A stretch of DNA of 62,000 nucleotides. It comes from Chrysomallon squamiferum. Lineage: Eukaryota > Mollusca > Gastropoda > Neomphalida > Peltospiridae. Positions 1-12,000 of this stretch are shown in pieces; the stretch's first letter is position 1, and each line of letters opens with the position of its first letter. The notes under the pieces are model-generated. The model saw nothing but the letters and a program-made list of their open reading frames with translations. It was not told where the DNA came from and did not search any database. Location of the stretch: positions 35,575,732 to 35,637,731 of the forward strand of contig CM022672.1 in assembly GCA_012295275.1 (NCBI GenBank), read 5' to 3'. The position numbers and the translations under genes are program-made.

Positions 1-334
1 GGAGAACTGCAAAGGAGAAACAACTTTTGTTGGCTTAATTACAAGAAGTTTAAAATTACTTTCTTTTATGCATGTCAACAATTATTTTATTTTATAAAAA
101 TGTTGACCAGAATATATTACAGTTATAAAGGGAGACAACTTCTGTTAATGTATTTACAAGATAGTTAAAATATAAGAAATTAATTATAAGATATTTAAAA
201 GAAACTTATATTTTATATTATTAAAGATAGAAAGAGAGACAGATACAGAAAGATAGAGATATCAACATTCATGTTATTTTATAAAAACATGTGGACAGAG
301 AACAATATATCAGAAAATGAGAAAAAGGGAGTTT

Positions 335-420
335 TGGAATGTAACACACAATGATAACTGTTGTCATCATCATAAAGTTTGATCACTGGAAGAGTAAAGT
401 CTCTAAAAATTAGAAAATGG
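335..420 (-). pseudogene. Duplicated fragment of AK5 exon 6 and following intron
   Basis: About 80 bases at 335-415 repeat, with small changes, the sequence at 445-515, which is the 3' part of AK5 exon 6 (the FTLPVIKLYDDDNRVII region) with the bases after it. The left copy lacks the rest of the exon and carries a small deletion in the DNNRV-coding stretch. It lies on the intron side, so it is probably a non-functional copy of the exon end and its splice donor. I could not place that donor exactly. Confidence 0.6.
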
Positions 421-446
421 GAGTTTTAAGAAAGTTTTAAGAAAGT

Positions 447-2101
447 ACACACAATGATAACTCTGTTGTCATCATCATAAAGTTTGATCACTGGAAGAGT
501 AAAGTCTCTGAATAGTTGCAGACGTCTGTCCACAACTTCGCTTTGGTTTCGCAGTCCGCTGATTTTTGTTCCTTCTTTCAACAGTCTCTGCCTCAGTGTG
601 TTTTCTTCACAGTCCAACACCAGAATCAAGTCAACTCTACCAACCTAATTTTAAATAAAAATATTATACACACAAGTTTATAAATAATAATATTAATAAT
701 AATAATAATAATAATAATAAAATAATAAGAACAACAACAACAATAATATAATTGAATAATAATGTAACAATATTTTAATAATATTAATAATAATAATTAT
801 TATTATTATTATTATTTTTAATAATTATAAATAAAAATTAAAATTAAATTTTAAATGAAGTGAAATGAAGACATGAATAAAATGAATAAACTGTTACGTG
901 TTTTTCAAAGTCATCTGCTTGCTCTTTGGTTCGTGGGTACCCGTCTATAATGAAACCTTTGGCGTTTTTGTTCTTCTGAACGTGCTTCAGCAACAGTTCT
1001 GTGACAACATCCTAGAAATAAATCTTCTTTCATTAATGTAAGTTATTTTATAATTTATCTTCATAATTATATTGTTTAATTAAAAAATTATGTTTTGTCA
1101 AACAAAATAATAAAAATTAAAAACAAACAAAAACACCTGCTTTTGCAAAAAAACTAAACAATAATGAATAATAATAAAAATTTTGAACAGTGTAGATGGA
1201 ATAGAAATAAATTTATTCCAACCTGTGGAACAAACTCTCCATTTGTGACTACATCTCGCACCATCTTCCATCTTTCCTCTGCCGCTCCTTTCTCAGTTAT
1301 CCCCTCCTGAATGAGCTCTCCCATAGAGAGATGGATCCAGCCATCGTGTTTACTAATAAGTCTCTTTATCTGCTTCTGTCTGCCACTCCCTGGGCCTCCT
1401 GCATAGCCATGTTTACATTAGTTATATATGTGTGTGCATGTATGTTTGTATGCACATGCATGTGTGTGTGTGCATGTGTGTGTGTGTGTGTGTGTGTGCA
1501 TGTGTAAATGCATACACAAACACACTGTAGTCTAATTTATTTTGGAAGAGTATGATGGTGTGAATTTATATAAAAATTTTAATATTGTGTTTAATAGTCT
1601 AGTTACTAATGATTAGAATTTAGAAAAAGAAAAAAAACTGTTAATCATAAAAGTGAATTCTCTTGTTTTTTGTAAATCAGTCATTAAGCTTATCAGCAAA
1701 AAATACAACACACACACACACACACACATTATATTGAATAAAGCCAATCATCACAATATTAAAATTCTGAAAATATATGATCTTTTATAATATATGAATG
1801 TTATTGTTATTATTATTAATATTAAGTACCAGCTGAAATACAATTTTAAAAATAAACACTTCTTTTCACTGGAATTGTTTCCTATTAAACTGATTATTGA
1901 ACTGATTTTTAAACTGATTATTGAACTGATTATTAAACTGATTATTAAACTGATTATTGAACTGATTATTAAACTGATTATTAAACTGAACTTGCCCATT
2001 ACAAACACAAACGGTACGTCTGGTGACTCAAATGTGGACACTGAGGATGTTATGGGTGGTAAAGGAGTCCCCCTCCCCTCCTCAAGAGGCTTTGGCTCCT
2101 C

Positions 2102-2133
<32 letters not shown>

Positions 2134-2538
2134 GAAATGAATATTCCAAAAATACACACTCAGATAAGACATACATATAACAAGATATTAATAAATATAA
2201 AGACCTCAGAAATAAGGGTTTTTTTTATACACAGTAGATGTTTGTAATTGAAACTGTGAAAAGAAAATGTTATTGTCAAGTGTACATCAATTCTTTGTTA
2301 TATAAGATTACCTTGGTTATATCTGACAAATAAAATAAATAAAAAATTCAGAGAGAACAATCATAAAAGTAATATAAAAATCTGAAGTTTTAATCTGATC
2401 TGTGTCAAAAAAGGTAAAAGACACTAAATGTATGAATGTATGTAAGTATGTATGTGTATGTTTGTGTGTGTATCTGTATCACTCTTTCTGTAATATATGT
2501 ATGTATGTATGTATGTATGAATGCATGTATGTAAGAAC

Positions 2539-2584
<46 letters not shown>

Positions 2585-4986
2585 ATGTATAATGTGATTG
2601 AGTGGGCAGTGAGGACAATGAGAACTTACATATTTATATTTCTGTTGAACTAAAACTGATTTACCTTTTGCACTTGTAACTGTTCCTCTGTCTTTGTCTG
2701 AGACATATATATATAAATTTCTGTTGAAGTGTAACTAAACGCTGATTTACCTTTTGCACTTGTAACTGTTCCTCTGCTTGTTGGGCGTTTTCCGTTTTCA
2801 GGTGTGATGGGAGGAAGTGGACTCCGAGGACTCTTCAGATCCACAAACATGTTCCACCTGATCTGACCATTGGCCTTGACCACGTTGAGACAGTCGACGA
2901 GGTACTGCAGGTGATCAGCTGGGCGGTGAAACATCAGCCCAGTCATCAGACTCTGAACAAATAACAGACATAAATAAATAAAACTACAAATGATGTTAAC
3001 AGACATGTTAGAATTCTGTCAAATCTGAACAAATAACAGACATAAATAAAACTATGAATGATGTTGACAGACATGTCAGAATTCTGTCAAATCTGAACAA
3101 ATAACAGACATAAATAAAACTATGAATGATATTAACAGACATGTTAGAATTCTGTCAAATCTGAACAAATAACAGAAAATATAACTATGAATGATATTAA
3201 CAGACATGTTAGAATTCTGTCAAATCTGAACAAATAACAGACATAAATAAAACTATGAATGATATTAACAGACATGTTAGAATTCTGTCAAATCTGAACA
3301 AATAACAGACATAAATAAAACTATGAATGATATTAACAGACATGTTAGAATTCTGTCAAATCTGAACAAATAACAGACATAAATAAAACTATGAATGATA
3401 TTAACAGACATGTTAGAATTCTGTCAAATCTGAACAAATAACAGACATAAATAAAAATAACTATGAATGAAATATTAACAAATTACAGACATGTTAGAAT
3501 TCTGTCAAATCTGAACAAATAACAGACATAAATAAAACTATGAATGATATTAACAGACATGTTAGAATTCTGTCAAATCTGAACAAATAACAGACATGTT
3601 AGAATCCTGTTAAATCTGAACAAATAACAGACATGTTAGAATTCTGTCAAATCTGAACAAATAACAGACAAAATAAAACTATGAATGATATTAACAGACA
3701 TGTTAGAATTCTGTCAAATCTGAACAAATAACAGACATGTTAGAATCCTGTCAAATCTGAACAAATAACAGACATGTTAGAATCCTGTCAAATCTGAACA
3801 AATTACAGACATGTTAGAATTCTGTCAAATCTGAACAAATAACAAAAAATAAAACTATGAATGATATTAACAGACATGTTAGAATTCTGTCAAATCTGAA
3901 CAAATAACAGACAAATGTTAAATCCTATTAAATGAACTAATAACAGACATGTTAGAATCCTGTCAAATCTGAACAAATAACAGAAAATAAAACTATGAAT
4001 GATATTAACAGACATGTTAGAATTCTGTCAAATCTGAACAAATAACAAAAAATAAAACTATGAATGATATTAACAGACATGTCAGAATTCTGTCAAATCT
4101 GAACAAATAACAGACATAAATAAAACTATGAATGATGTTAACAGACATGTTAGAATTCTGTCAAATCTGAACAAATAACAGAAATAAAACTATGAATGAT
4201 GTTAACAGACATGTTAGAATTCTGTCAAATCTGAACAAATAACAGACATAAATAAAACTATGAATGATGTTAACAGACATGTTAGAATCCTGTCAAATCT
4301 GAACAAATAAAAAGCAATATATATCTGTGTGTGTGTACATATAATTCATATAGGTGTGTAATAAAAATACATTTTATATATATATATGGAGATACACATA
4401 AACACACACCTGTTGGGTATACATAAGTGTGTAGGTGTGTGCATATGTTTACATATGTATGTAGATATCTATAGGTATATATGTATCTCTTTCTCCATGT
4501 ATATATATATTTGTATTACATACCTATATGAATTATGTGTGCTTTGTATACCATTTTGTTTTTGTGAACCACTGTACATTTCTTTGTTAGCATGTATGTG
4601 CTGAGTGCACTTATATGTGTATATAGATTGTGTGTTTATATATGTATATATGTATGTATGTGTATGTATGTATGTATGTATGTAGCTTGAAGTGGTGCAC
4701 GACTATAGAAATAATCTGATGGTAACAACATTTAATAACACAATGACAGATATATTTATTTATTATTTGGCTGATAATATTTTTATTATTTTTTATTTTG
4801 AACAAACAATATTTCTAATTTTTATAATCTGTTCTCCACATAACCAGTAATTGGAATAATAACATTAGGATTCGAGGTTATTTAAACCGTGTTTTATGAT
4901 GTAATGTTAATGTTTAAACTACTAACCTCAAATAAACGAGGTATTTCTCGCTTTGACAGATACGTCTTTGCATCTTCGGTCGTCAT
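447..4986 (-). CDS. AK5: Adenylate kinase 5-like protein, 5' part (3' end outside window)
   Basis: Coding exons in transcription order are 4986-4927, 2952-2751, 2100-1996, 1398-1223, 1011-898 and 644 to about 447, and the phases agree at every join. The last donor is uncertain and the gene continues past the left edge. Exon 1 begins MTTEDAKTYLSKREIPRLFE. Exons 1-2 resemble the N-terminal region of vertebrate AK5, a helical dimerisation-type segment. A Pro/Ser linker (about residues 60-118) leads into the first nucleotide-kinase domain. Seen there: VFVMGGPGSGRQKQ at about 118-132 where the P-loop should be, an intact adenylate kinase signature FIIDGYPRTKEQ in exon 5, and a LID-like segment in exon 6. 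AK5 normally has two kinase domains that interconvert AMP, ADP and ATP in the cytosol; only the first is visible here. The P-loop lysine is replaced by Arg129 and the usual GR-DDN of the LID is not preserved, so this domain may be catalytically weak or dead (inference). Confidence 0.85.
690..830. repeat. (AAT)n-rich trinucleotide tract
   Basis: Imperfect AAT/ATT runs lie in the AK5 intron between the exons ending at 644 and beginning at 898. Nothing else is visible in this intron. Confidence 0.7.
1425..1505. repeat. (TG)n/(CATG)n microsatellite in AK5 intron 3
   Basis: Alternating TG with interspersed CATG begins about 25 bases upstream (in gene sense) of the AK5 exon 4 acceptor. The rest of the intron to 1880 is AT-rich with a short CA tract at about 1710-1730. 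Confidence 0.7.
1885..1989. repeat. 12-bp tandem array abutting a GC splice donor
   Basis: About nine copies of a 12-base unit (aaactgattatt with variants) end within about eight bases of the AK5 exon 3 donor. That donor is non-canonical: on the minus strand the exon ends ATG-G and the intron starts GCAAGT (1995-1990). The GC choice is required for the phase 1 join to the exon starting at 1398, which rebuilds MGGPGSG. Confidence 0.75.
2101..2131 (-). promoter_or_regulatory. Homopolymer polypyrimidine tract and 3' splice site of AK5 exon 3
   Basis: A run of about 27 A on the plus strand is, on the AK5 strand, an unbroken T tract running straight into the acceptor ACAG at 2104-2101. It is an extreme polypyrimidine tract. 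Its length is prone to slippage and to sequencing error. Confidence 0.6.
2657..2693 (-). pseudogene. Extra copy of AK5 exon 2 end plus 5' splice site
   Basis: About 33 bases here match 2744-2776, the last coding bases of AK5 exon 2 (TVTSAK region) and its donor AAAAG|GTAAATC. The copy is 85 bases into the intron, linked by a spacer that itself repeats ctgttgaa. It keeps a complete donor, so it could act as a decoy or alternative 5' splice site. Confidence 0.75.
2953..4312. repeat. 68-bp minisatellite carrying the AK5 exon 2 acceptor
   Basis: About 20 copies of a 68-base unit (tgaacaaataacagacataa..., with shorter variants) fill most of AK5 intron 1. The array starts exactly at the acceptor of exon 2. 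On the gene strand the real site reads TTATTTGTTCAG|AGTCTG and almost every unit contains the same TTATTTGTTCAG. Most units differ by one to a few bases, and some lack internal blocks, which suggests recent expansion with deletions. Confidence 0.9.
4313..4926. other. Remainder of AK5 intron 1, microsatellite-rich
   Basis: TG, TA and TATG-type simple repeats fill 4320-4685, followed by about 240 bases of AT-rich unique sequence up to the exon 1 donor (GAG|GTTAGT at 4927/4926). No gene is apparent; frames here are simple-repeat translations. Confidence 0.6.
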
Positions 4987-5379
4987 TTTACCGCTTTTGC
5001 AGCGGATATACTTCGAATTTTGGGAAGATATGATGGTTGTTTAGCCTCTTAAAATAGAGGATTTTTAGAGACCATCAATTTCATCGACTGTATCTAAGGA
5101 CAACAAACGAAGTCCGCAGGCGGTAAAAAGAATCATTTTGTCAAACAAAATAGTGCGAGGACAAATAGTTGTTAACGAAATGAAAGCTTTTCAAAAATAT
5201 TAAGTTTGCAAAAATATATGCATGAATGGAATGGATAACTATGATTTTTACCTAAATTTAGCCTTTTCAAGATTTTATTGAATGTGCAACAATTTCAACC
5301 CGGGCACCTTGTATTAATGAGGAGATAACTCCTTAGTGTCTTATTAAACTTGACAGGTATAGTAAACAAAATATATTTA

Positions 5380-5448
<69 letters not shown>

Positions 5449-5552
5449 AATAAATAAATATTCTGTTCACCATCTTTTTTTTTCTAAAAGTTACATCGAG
5501 TGTTTTTTGTATATTTCTGTCGGGTTTTGTTTACATAGCGCAGTAAACTAAG

Positions 5553-5595
<43 letters not shown>

Positions 5596-5681
5596 GTTTG
5601 TGTGTGTGTGTAATTTATACTCTTATGGAACAATTTATTTAGAAGCAAAATATCATAACTTTATTTTCAGAGACATTTGCA

Positions 5682-5721
<40 letters not shown>

Positions 5722-6084
5722 TGATAAATAAATAAATTAATTAATTAAACTGCATCGATAGGCCATAAAATAATTTCGAATAGCTTAATCATTGCTAATA
5801 ACTAATCTAATTAACGCTTTTTAGTAGCAACTGTGTTCATAATGAAGTTTATATTTGGTCACATTTCACCGACCGTTATACATTTTTCGTTTCTTATGAA
5901 TTATATTTAATAAGGGATCAACTATTGAGGCGAACAGCAGAACATTTAAAGAAATTCTAAGAAGGAATTTATTACTTTGCATTTTTTTTTTTTTTTTTTT
6001 TTGATGCTCCATATAAAGATGGAAATTGAAGACAACTGTGAAAGTCGTTGTGAAAGATAACTTATCGAAAGAAGAGTTCTAGAG
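4987..6084. promoter_or_regulatory. Divergent intergenic region between AK5 and ZGPAT
   Basis: The two start codons point away from each other, 1,098 bases apart, so both promoters and 5' leaders must lie here unless there are distant noncoding exons. Immediately above the AK5 start is a less AT-rich stretch (4984-5160), with a short inverted repeat around 5047-5062 (cctcttaaaatagagg) and CG dinucleotides, the most promoter-like part. A (AAT)n run sits at 5380-5460, (TG)n at 5553-5610 and another (AAT)n at 5683-5720. No clear TATA box or named factor site was found. Confidence 0.5.
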
Positions 6085-9000
6085 ATGGACGTAACAAATT
6101 TAGAATCATCGCTTGAACAATATCGTTCTCAGGTTGCATTTTAATTTCAGAAAACAAAATCAGAGATTTTTTCCAAATCATTCACATATTAGTATTATTT
6201 TTGTTTGTTTGTTGTTTAATATATGTTTTTAATGTTTAAAACCATTCATTAAAAATGACTTGACGATCGATCCATCAGTTGATAATTTAAATGTTTGTTT
6301 TTATTTTTAACTTGACTGTTTATTATTTTTACATTTAGTCTTAGTCCATCTAAACCACAGTTATAATGCATAAATCTATCAATATTTTCATCCTTCACAA
6401 ACCTCAGACATGTTTTCTATTTAAAAACTAAAACTAAATTAATAAATTAACAAAAATGAATAACATACCAAAGTCTGAAAGTGAAACATATTCTACTAGG
6501 AAATATTTTTCTTTCTTTTAAAGATCTTATTACCAAACAATTTCTCTGCACTTAAAACATTAAATATTAATGCTAACTGAAGAAATACTGTTCTTTGCAC
6601 TATTTTTTTGATAATGATTGACGTAATCAGTTATTGCAGAACTAAGATTTGAAACTACATTGATATGTGAAACTACTTACAACTGTTATTTGTGTGAAAA
6701 AAAAAAAAAAAAAAAAACACCCACCTAGCAAAGACAACATCAAAATCTTTTTCTTTTCAATTTTATACTCTTCTAAGATCTGTGATAATACTGACAGAAA
6801 ACATTAATTACATATTTGTCTTCTATGAAATTTATTATTGTTATTGTGAGTGTAGAAAAAATATTTTAAAAGACATCTTCATCAGTATTTCTGTTTAGAA
6901 TTTAATAAAAGAAGTGTATAAATAAAAATTACTGTTTTTCAAAATTTAGAAGAAAATTTACTTGATCATAATTTTAACCTTTTAAAGCAATTTATTATTA
7001 ATTGGAGCTAAATATTTAATGATGAATAGCATTTATACACTTAGAGGAATAAAAGTGATAAATATTGTGTTACTTTTTTAAATGTAATGTTTCATTTCCT
7101 GACTCGCTGATTATAAACAAATAAAATAAAATAAAACAATATAAAAAAATATTTAGTTTTCAGTTATGTGTCGTCATTAAACTAGACAGTTCATTAACTG
7201 TTATAATTTTAACATTTTTTTTATATCTTACTTTCATAGCTGTTTCAGGTTGAAGAAACACTGAAAGCTGTTGGAACAAGTGAAGATTTAGAAGACCTGA
7301 AAGGAGATCTCAATGAGTTGATCACAATCACAGAAGGTTTCTACCTAAGATGTTCATGAATGTGTGTATGTTGTATTTGTTTGTATGAGTTTATATGTAA
7401 GTGTGTATGCATTATCTAGTTTTGTAAACAACTTTTAATAACTGAAAATCAAATGTACTTTTTTCTCAGGACAGAAAATAATCTTTTGACCTTTAAAGTA
7501 AGTAAGTAGGCAAGCAAGCATGTATACTTATTCATGAGATAAATTTAAAAATAAAAATGATAATGAAAGATGAATAGCAGCTAATATTTCAATTTTGAAC
7601 AGTACATGATTTTTATTATTATTAATATTTTACAGTGAGGTAAGTTTTAAGAAAGTTTTAATATGTGTGTAAGGATTTTAAAAATCTGATGTCTGTGGCT
7701 GTTTGAATCATGCCTAATTATAAAAATTAATTCTGAGAACCAGTGTCAACAAGATAACTGTGGGTTCTTGGAAATTTCAACATAGGACTGATAGGTGGGA
7801 ATGAAATTATGTTTGTAAATGTTAGATTATAATAATTTTCAATAATTAGCTAAAATGTGTAATATTATCTTCTTTCTTTTCTTTTTTTGTTTTCTAATCC
7901 ACATAAGTTGAAAGTTAACACAGTGATTTAGTATTTACTAAGATCACTTGCAGTGGATCATTTAGTTAAGACATTTTGTATATACTGATATTTAAATGTT
8001 TAGTTTCTAACAGTAAGACAGTTTTGAATGCTACAAAATTTTATCTTTATTTTATCTATAATTGTAATTCTTACATTTGGTTCAGAGAGTTTACTGGCAC
8101 TGAAGAAAAGTGAGCTACTAAAACAAATAGAAGACATTGAAAAAAACGATCCAGACTATGATAATATTCAGGTGAAAATGTTTTTACTTGTTCATCATCA
8201 TTTAATATAAATATACAACTGATGTTGAAATAATTTTTCTTTTTCTTTTCCACACCTTCATTCCACCTTTATTAATTGTATTTGGTCAAAGGAATACATT
8301 AAAATCAATATTTTTGCAAATTTTTCTTAAGTCATATATACTATATATATAGTATTGTTCTTTTGTCTCATCAATGACTTCTGGTGCAATAATTTATTTA
8401 TTATTCAGTCAGAAACCATTTTTCAAAATATTTTGATCTTGGATGCAAATTGATTGATTTTGTAATATATTTATATATATATATTTATATTTTGTTCTTG
8501 TAGACGTCAGATTGTGAAACATCTTCAAATAAAAAAGTGGACAACATCGCTGAGTCCCCGGCTGTTGGTCAGTGTGGCGATGTTGAAAAAGTTTTCTCGC
8601 AGCTGGTGGGACTCAAATGTCAGGCGCCGTTTTCTCACTCGTGGGGGGAGCTGGACTACCACAACGCCCTCATTTTGTCTGTACACGCAGCACATGACGA
8701 AGCGTTTCCCAAGGTTAACTCATCAAAAACACATCAGTGTTAATTGTTTACATTCAAAAACATCAGTGTTAAATGTTTACATATAAAAACATCAGTGTTA
8801 AATGTTTACATTCAAAAACATCAGTGTTAAATGTTTACATTCAAAAACACATCAGTGTTAAATGTTTACATATAAAAACATCAGTGTTAAATGTTTACAT
8901 TCAAAAACACATCAGTGTTAAATGTTTACATATAAAAACAGTGTTAAACGTTTACATTCAAAAACATCAGTGTTAAATGTTTACATATAAAAACATCAGT

Positions 9001-12000
9001 GTTAAATGTTTACATTCAAAAACACATCAGTGTTAAATGTTTACATATAAAAACAGTGTTAAATGTTTACATTCAAAAACATCAGTGTTAAATGTTTACA
9101 TATAAAAACATCAGTGTTAAATGTTTACATTCAAAAACACATCAGTGTTAAATGTTTACATATAAAAACATCAGTGTTAAATGTTTACATATAAAAACAT
9201 CAGTGTTAAATGTTTACATTCAAAAACATCAGTGTTAAACGTTTACATTCAAAAACACATCAGTGTTAAATGTTTACATATAAAAACATCAGTGTTAAAT
9301 GTTTACATATAAAAACAGTGTTAAATGTTTACATTCAAAAACATCAGTGTTAAATGTTTACATATAAAAACATCAGTGTTAAATGTTTACATTCAAAAAC
9401 ACATCAGTGTTAAATGTTTACATTCAAAAACATCAGTGTTAAATGTTTACATTCAAAAACACATCAGTGTTAAATGTTTACATTCAAAAACACATCAGTG
9501 TTAAATGTTTACATGCAAAAACTGTTATGAGTATTAATATTATTTGTTTACAAACAAAAAATATCAGTTTTATCTGTTTATAAACAAAAATTATCGGTAT
9601 TAAGTGTTCACATATAAAAGTTATTATCAGTATTATGTGTTTACATATAAAAATTATTATCTGTTTACAAACAAAAATTAACATCAGTATTATGTGTTTA
9701 CATATAAAAATTATTATCTGTTTACAAACAAAAATTATCATCAGTGTTATCAGTTTACAAATAAAAATTATTATCAGTATTATGTGTTTACAATTTAACA
9801 TTATTGTCAGTGTTTATTTTATAGTAGTTGATGATTTCAGGTACAAAATTTATTAAAGATAATTTTTTTTTTTCATAAAATTAATTCTTGATGAAGATTC
9901 CATTGGGAGAGGTGTGTGATAATTAATCTGCCTATTCACTGTAATAATCCAGCCTTCTTGTTCACTTTTTTCATAACAGAGAAGTGTTGTATTATTCTTC
10001 TTTATAATGTAATATTATTTCTTTTTCAACAGTAATAATGTTTTGTGTAAGTTCCATTACAGTGAACGCTAACAAGAATGATAATTATGCCAAGTTTTAT
10101 TTCAATCCCACATCTTTGTTTCAGGTTTCTGTTTTGTTTTGCAACCCAATCCATACTTCAATGGTTCCTTGCAAATATTTTCTTGAAGGAAAATGTCTGT
10201 ATGAAGATAATGAATGCAGGTAGGTAAGGTTGACTTTATAGAACGAATTATACAGTGAAATGTAACAACAAAGGAGTACAGTTTAAAAAGTCCTGATTTC
10301 ATCCTGTTCATGGTGAACTGATGCTGTGATTCCTTCTAGTGATGTTACAAAGAAATACAGCTATCAATCGACTTGATGCCAGTTTGTAAAGGGGTTGACA
10401 TGACAGTTTTTGAATGCTCTGAAAATGTATAGTAGATATTTTATTTTCCAACTGTATCAACAGTAATAACAGGTCATTTTAAACAGCAAAACAATAACAG
10501 AGATTTATTTATATATTCAAGGTACACATTAAAATGTAAACAGATAATAAAAATGGTTTCAAAATCTAAATTTTCTTTTCTTTCTACAGTTGAGTGATAA
10601 CTGCTTTGTTTTTAAAGTCTGCAGGGTACAGTTAGACACTGCTGCACTGTGTACTGATCAAATAAAAGTTTGATACAGTAAAATATTTCATTTCAGATTT
10701 TCTCATGGACATTTGGTGGATGTTGAAGATTTGCGGGAATTTAAAGATCCAGACTTCAGGTAAATTAAATTTTGTTTAATTTATACTATACTACACTACT
10801 GCTACTACTATTACTACTACTAATAATAATAGTAATAGTAATAAATCTAAAATTTGGTAAGTAATTGTTTTGGTTTTGGTCATACATAATTTTAAAAATA
10901 AGTTTTGATTTCATAAAATGGTAAGAATATTTAAATACTAATCACAGTTATTATTATTATTATTATAATGTTTAAAGTGTTTTAGGTATTGCATTGATGA
11001 ATTAATTATTATCTGTTAATTTTCAGTGATGGTATATATATTTCTAAAATGATGAATAAAATATACATAGAATTTGTGCAGTTAAGAGCATTTCTTAAAA
11101 TCTTGACTGACTCATTCATTCAAATGCATAGATTATTATTCCTTTGTTAGACATATATTGTAACTGAGTTTGAGATAAGTTTGAACAGTTTATTTATTTA
11201 TTTATTTATTTGTTTGTTTGTTTATTTGTTTATTTATTTATTTTTCACTCAGCAAGCTGGGTGTGGACTCGAGGTGTCTGGTTGTACAAGAAGATGGGGT
11301 GTGGTACCCTGCCACGGTGACAGACATTTTGAACAATGGACAGACTCTGAGTGTTTTGTTTGACTCCACCCATAAACTGGAAACTACACAAATCCAAAAC
11401 GTCATGCCTCTTGGTAAGTCTGCTTAATTTACTTAAATAAAATTCTGAATTTTTTTTTTTAAGAATTATATTCAATTTTAAAATAGTTTTAAATTGTGAA
11501 TGAAAAATGATAAGTCTTCATGCATTCATTCATTGTCAAGTATTATTTCTCCATAACATCAAACTGCTTTCATTGGTGATCTCATTGTCTTGCTGTTGAA
11601 TAAAGAGTTATCTTCTCATTTCCTCTAAAAATATAAAAACAATTCTGTCTGTCTGTCTGTGTATGTCTGTGCACACAATGCAGAGAAAATGGCATTTGTT
11701 TTCTGTCACTTTTGTGGTGGATCTTGCATGAAAGCTGTATAATGTTTTTTTCAAACAAAACTGATTTCATTTAACAGCTCTGATTTATTGCCAACATTTA
11801 TATTCTAACCACTCAGTTATAAAAATAATTTTTCATGTCTGAAACAGTCCTCCATAATCTTCCATTTTCATTATGACATTTATAAAAAAAACTTTTACCA
11901 CCACTGAAATTGCTTTGAGTCTGCTATTATGATTAACCTCTATGTAGATGTTTATAAGTGTATTCCTTTTCAGTGAATAATAAATTTCAGGAAACCACAA

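Noticed and set aside
1751-2176. 141-codon minus-strand and 113-codon plus-strand frames
   Set aside because: Only 1996-2100 is coding (AK5 exon 3); the remainder is the 12-bp array and homopolymer translation.
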